Positions 13,330 to 15,577 of a stretch of 15,577 nt of DNA are shown piece by piece. This DNA comes from Solirubrobacterales bacterium (GTDB lineage Bacteria; Actinomycetota; Thermoleophilia; Solirubrobacterales; Solirubrobacteraceae), in assembly GCA_025964065.1 (NCBI GenBank), contig JAOPZO010000346.1:1-15577 (forward strand), read 5' to 3'. Under the pieces are notes generated by a model that had not been told where the DNA came from, made no database searches, and was given only the letters and a program-made list of their open reading frames with translations. The position numbers were made by a program, and so were the translations under genes. Each line of letters starts with the position of its first letter. Position 1 is the first letter of the stretch.

Positions 13330-14415
13330 CTAGCGCAGGAAGGGCGGGATGTCGATGTCGTCGTCGCTGATCTCCAGCGACGAGCGCTCGACGCGCGGGG
13401 AGCGGTCCCGGGTGGAGCGGTCCGCCGTGCGGCGGGTCTCCTCGCGGGCGTTGCGGGGGCGGGCGCGCCCGTGGTCGAAGCCCGTGGCGATGACGGTCAC
13501 GCGGACGTCGTCGCCCATGGACTCGTCGATGACCGAGCCGAAGATGATGTTCGCGTTCGGATCCGTGGCGCCCTGGACGATCTCGGCGGCCTCGTTGACC
13601 TCGAAGAGCCCGAGGTCGCGGCCACCCGTGATGTTCAGGAGCACGCCCGTGGCGCCCTCGACGGACTCCTCGAGCAGCGGGGAGGAGATCGCGGCCTTCG
13701 CGGCGTCCGCGGCGCGGTTCTCGCCGTTGGAGGTGCCGATGCCCATGAGGGCGGAGCCGGCGTCGGACATGATCGTCCGGACGTCGGCGAAGTCGAGGTT
13801 GATCAGGCCCGGGATCGTGATGAGGTCCGTGATGCCCTGGACGCCCTGGCGCAGGACGTTGTCGGCCTCGCGGAACGCCTCGAGGATCGTGGTGCGCCGC
13901 TCGACGATCGCCAGAAGCTTCTCGTTCGGGATCACGATGAGCGTGTCGACGACCTCGCGGAGGCGCTGGATGCCCTCGTCGGCCTGCCGCATGCGCTGCG
14001 TGCCCTCGAACTCGAACGGCTTCGTGACGACGCCGACGGTGAGCGCACCGATCTCGTTCTTCGCGATCTCCGCGATGACCGGGGCCGCGCCCGTGCCGGT
14101 GCCGCCGCCCTCGCCCGCGGTGACGAAGACCATGTCGGCGCCCTTCAGCGCCTCCTTGATGTCGTCACGCGACTCGGCCGCCGCGCCGAAGCCCGTCTCC
14201 GGGTTCGCACCGGCGCCGAGCCCCTTCGTCAGGTCGTGCCCGATGTTGAGCTTGATGTCGGCGTCGCACATCTGCAGCGCCTGGGCGTCGGTGTTCGCGG
14301 CGATGAACTCGACCCCGCGCAGCCCGGCGTCGACCATCCGGTTGACGGCGTTGGTGCCACCGCCGCCGACTCCGACGACTTTGATGACTGCGAGGTAGCT
14401 TCCGCTGGATTCCAT
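13330..14415 (-). CDS. ftsZ: Cell division protein FtsZ
   Basis: Tubulin-like GTPase that polymerises into the Z-ring at the division site. The 361-residue protein has VVGVGGGGTNAVNRM (13-27), the tubulin signature GGGTGTG at 103-109, and the T7 loop NLDFAD at 206-211 needed for GTP hydrolysis in the polymer. A short, basic, disordered linker (about 316-345) leads to the C-terminal peptide DDIDIPPFLR, which binds partners such as SepF or the membrane machinery in actinobacteria. ATG at 14413-14415 gives the normal start. No Shine-Dalgarno is near it, but a good promoter lies about 75-105 bases upstream and a palindrome is in the leader. It follows ftsQ after 184 bases and is the last dcw gene here: the next gene is convergent, so sepF, ylmG and divIVA do not follow. 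Confidence 0.99.
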   Translation of the reverse strand: MESSGSYLAVIKVVGVGGGGTNAVNRMVDAGLRGVEFIAANTDAQALQMCDADIKLNIGHDLTKGLGAGANPETGFGAAAESRDDIKEALKGADMVFVTAGEGGGTGTGAAPVIAEIAKNEIGALTVGVVTKPFEFEGTQRMRQADEGIQRLREVVDTLIVIPNEKLLAIVERRTTILEAFREADNVLRQGVQGITDLITIPGLINLDFADVRTIMSDAGSALMGIGTSNGENRAADAAKAAISSPLLEESVEGATGVLLNITGGRDLGLFEVNEAAEIVQGATDPNANIIFGSVIDESMGDDVRVTVIATGFDHGRARPRNAREETRRTADRSTRDRSPRVERSSLEISDDDIDIPPFLR

Positions 14416-14440
14416 GAGTGCTTGAGCGTTCCGTCCTACC

Positions 14441-14457
14441 CTCGACCTACGGTCGAG
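14441..14457. promoter_or_regulatory. Palindrome in the ftsZ leader
   Basis: CTCGACC-TAC-GGTCGAG: perfect seven-base arms around three bases, 26 bases before the ftsZ ATG. It would lie in the mRNA leader if transcription starts near 14484. It may be an operator for a dimeric regulator or a tight leader hairpin. It does not match the GAAC-N4-GTTC LexA box of actinobacteria. Confidence 0.5.
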
Positions 14458-14490
14458 AGTTTTGTGCAGGGGTCAACCCCGGGCGGACGC

Positions 14491-14520
14491 ACGGTACGCG
14501 CGGGTCTCCTGGCGTGTCAA
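14491..14520 (-). promoter_or_regulatory. ftsZ promoter, sigma70-type
   Basis: On the minus strand the -35 TTGACA (14515-14520) is followed by an 18-base spacer and the -10 TACCGT (14491-14496). It is the best housekeeping-type promoter in the window. Transcription would start near 14484, giving a leader of about 70 bases. A promoter in the ftsQ-ftsZ gap is known in Streptomyces, which supports this reading. A second weaker pair (TTGACC 14468-14473 with GACCGT 14446-14451) is also possible. Confidence 0.7.
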
Positions 14521-14599
14521 CGCGAAGTCTAGTCCGCAACGGTCCTTGCAGTCCCGAGAAGCCTCGAGCCGTGCCTGAGGGATGGGGCTGCCGCGACCG

Positions 14600-15388
14600 T
14601 CAACCGCTGGTCGAGGGTTGTCCCTGCTGGGTCGAGGCCTGCTCGAGCCCCGCGGCCGCCGGGTGCTCGGGGACGCGGACGTCGATGGAAGTCGCGCCCT
14701 TGGCTTCGCTGCTGGCGAGGACGGCGGTCAGCGAGGCCCACTTCGCGGCCAGGCGGCTGCCCGAGCCGAAGTGCACGGCGGGGCCGTTCGCGAGGTGGAC
14801 CGTGAGCCCGCGGGGCCCGCGGAAGGCGGTGGTGACCTTCGCGCGCAGCGGCGCCGGCGCCTGCGCGAGCAGGCCGATCGTCGTCAGCGTGCGCGGGTCC
14901 GTGATGCGGTCGCCGACCGGCGGGAGCTTCAGCTTGAGCTCCGCGGTGCCGGGCGCGGTCGCGCCGACGAGGACCGTGCCGTCGGCGGCGACGGGGACGC
15001 TGCCCTGCGGCGTGACGACGGTCGCGACCGGGGTGTGCTGGACGACCCGGACCCGCAGGCCGTGCGGGAGGTCCCGCTCGGCGGTGACCGCTCTCACGAC
15101 GGGGTAGGGCGCGACGGCGGCGGCGAGGACCTCGGGGCGGACGTGCAGGGTCGTCATGTCCCGGCCCGCGGTCTGGAGGGCGCTCCGGATGGCGTCCTGC
15201 TGCGGCCCGGCGGCGCCCGTGACCTCGACCTCGCGGACCGCGACGAGCCCGGAGTCGCGCAGCGCGAGCCAGCCGCCTGCCAGGAGGCCCGCGAGGACGG
15301 CGAGCGCGGCGAGCAGCCGGAGCTTCGGCTTCAGGGCGATCGTCGGGCGGACGGGGGCGCGACGGACGGGGAAGCTCGGGGCGTGCAT
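14600..15388 (-). CDS. ftsQ: Cell division protein FtsQ/DivIB
   Basis: Bitopic membrane protein of the divisome that links FtsB/FtsL and the septal synthase. The 262-residue protein has a short basic cytoplasmic end (1-22), one transmembrane helix (about 23-43, LRLLAALAVLAGLLAGGWLAL), and then an outside POTRA domain starting VAVREVEVTGAAG (49-61). That domain includes the PYPVVRAVTAERDLPHGLRVRVVQHTPVATV stretch (94-124), the most conserved part of the family. ATG at 15386-15388 is the only good start that puts the helix in its usual place; GAGCAG just before it is a weak ribosome site. murC ends 43 bases upstream and ftsZ follows. ftsA, found between these genes in many bacteria, is absent, as is normal in actinobacteria. 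Sequence divergence is high, so the call rests on topology, the POTRA motif and position. Confidence 0.92.
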   Translation of the reverse strand: MHAPSFPVRRAPVRPTIALKPKLRLLAALAVLAGLLAGGWLALRDSGLVAVREVEVTGAAGPQQDAIRSALQTAGRDMTTLHVRPEVLAAAVAPYPVVRAVTAERDLPHGLRVRVVQHTPVATVVTPQGSVPVAADGTVLVGATAPGTAELKLKLPPVGDRITDPRTLTTIGLLAQAPAPLRAKVTTAFRGPRGLTVHLANGPAVHFGSGSRLAAKWASLTAVLASSEAKGATSIDVRVPEHPAAAGLEQASTQQGQPSTSG

Positions 15389-15431
15389 CTGCTCGGGGCG
15401 TTCGACGTCCCGGCGCCCGCTCCTCCCCGCC

Positions 15432-15577
15432 TCAGGCGGCGACGAGCGAACGGCCGAGGGCGTCGACGTCGCCTGCGCCCAGCACGAGGACGAGGTCCTC
15501 GGGCTCCAGGCGCGACGGGAGCACCCGCAGGACGTCGGCGAAGCGCGGCAGCCAGAGGACGCCATGGCCCGGCCGGG
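15432..15577 (-). CDS. murC: UDP-N-acetylmuramate--L-alanine ligase, C-terminal end (partial)
   Basis: Only the last 47 codons are in the window; the gene continues beyond the right edge. MurC adds L-alanine to UDP-MurNAc, the first step of the stem peptide. The visible piece ends LVLVLGAGDVDALGRSLVAA, and GAGD-type plus the following residues are the typical end of MurC. Position directly ahead of ftsQ in a division cluster supports it. The stop is TGA at 15432-15434. MurB, sometimes between murC and ftsQ, is not here unless fused or placed elsewhere. MurC rather than another Mur ligase is chosen from this ending and the context. Confidence 0.88.
   Translation of the reverse strand, partial: RPGHGVLWLPRFADVLRVLPSRLEPEDLVLVLGAGDVDALGRSLVAA

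Noticed and set aside
14468..14473. TTGACC as a second strong ftsZ promoter
   Set aside because: Its best -10 partner, GACCGT at 16 bases, is poor and overlaps the palindrome; kept only as a weak alternative.
1..15577. Mobile elements, CRISPR arrays, rRNA, tRNA, phage or defence genes
   Set aside because: No transposase, integrase, spaced direct-repeat array, attachment-site duplication or RNA gene was recognised. Base composition looks even across the genes.

Overview
The window is about 15.6 kb of very GC-rich chromosomal DNA from an actinobacterium-like organism. Four things point that way: dense GC3-biased coding, frequent GTG/TTG starts, a murC-ftsQ-ftsZ order with no ftsA in between, and FtsZ ending in a DDIDIPPFLR-type tail. 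The P-protein of glycine cleavage is split into two subunits (GcvPA + GcvPB) rather than the single long chain found in Streptomyces and Mycobacterium. Together with the stand-alone AroH chorismate mutase, this makes a deep-branching class such as Thermoleophilia (Solirubrobacterales relatives) my best guess; that placement is inference. I see no mobile element, CRISPR array, rRNA or tRNA. Eighteen genes are called, one of them partial.

Layout. 1-547: no recognisable gene, but several strong inverted repeats. 555-2450 (minus): SAM methyltransferase, rluB (23S rRNA pseudouridine synthase) and aroH, a tightly packed operon. 2479-3902 (plus): rlmN and hslR, with stop and start sharing one base. 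3906-5284 (minus): scpA-scpB, the kleisin and winged-helix partners of SMC. 5488-6402 (plus): an unrecognised secreted protein. 6407-11851 (minus): gcvT-gcvH-gcvPA-gcvPB, all overlapping by 1-4 bases, then trpS 45 bases further on. 11931-13280 (plus): a small secreted cupredoxin followed by a lipoprotein with a thioredoxin-like domain. 13330-15577 (minus): end of the division and cell-wall (dcw) cluster, murC (partial), ftsQ, ftsZ.

How the genes work together. GcvT, GcvH and GcvPA/PB form the glycine decarboxylase complex apart from the L protein, which is not here. ScpA and ScpB assemble with SMC for chromosome segregation. MurC, FtsQ and FtsZ serve peptidoglycan precursor synthesis and septation. 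RluB, RlmN and Hsp15 all act on 23S rRNA or the 50S subunit. The cupredoxin and thioredoxin-like lipoprotein probably act together outside the membrane in copper or redox chemistry.

The most interesting signals are regulatory rather than new protein families: an 18-position stem that buries the trpS start codon and carries a possible promoter -10 in its loop; a TTGACA/TACCGT promoter plus a palindrome ahead of ftsZ; several starts without a Shine-Dalgarno sequence but with TANNNT just upstream, suggesting leaderless mRNAs; and a cluster of hairpins in the gene-free left end. The window is otherwise ordinary core genome and I do not see a clear new defence or metabolic system.
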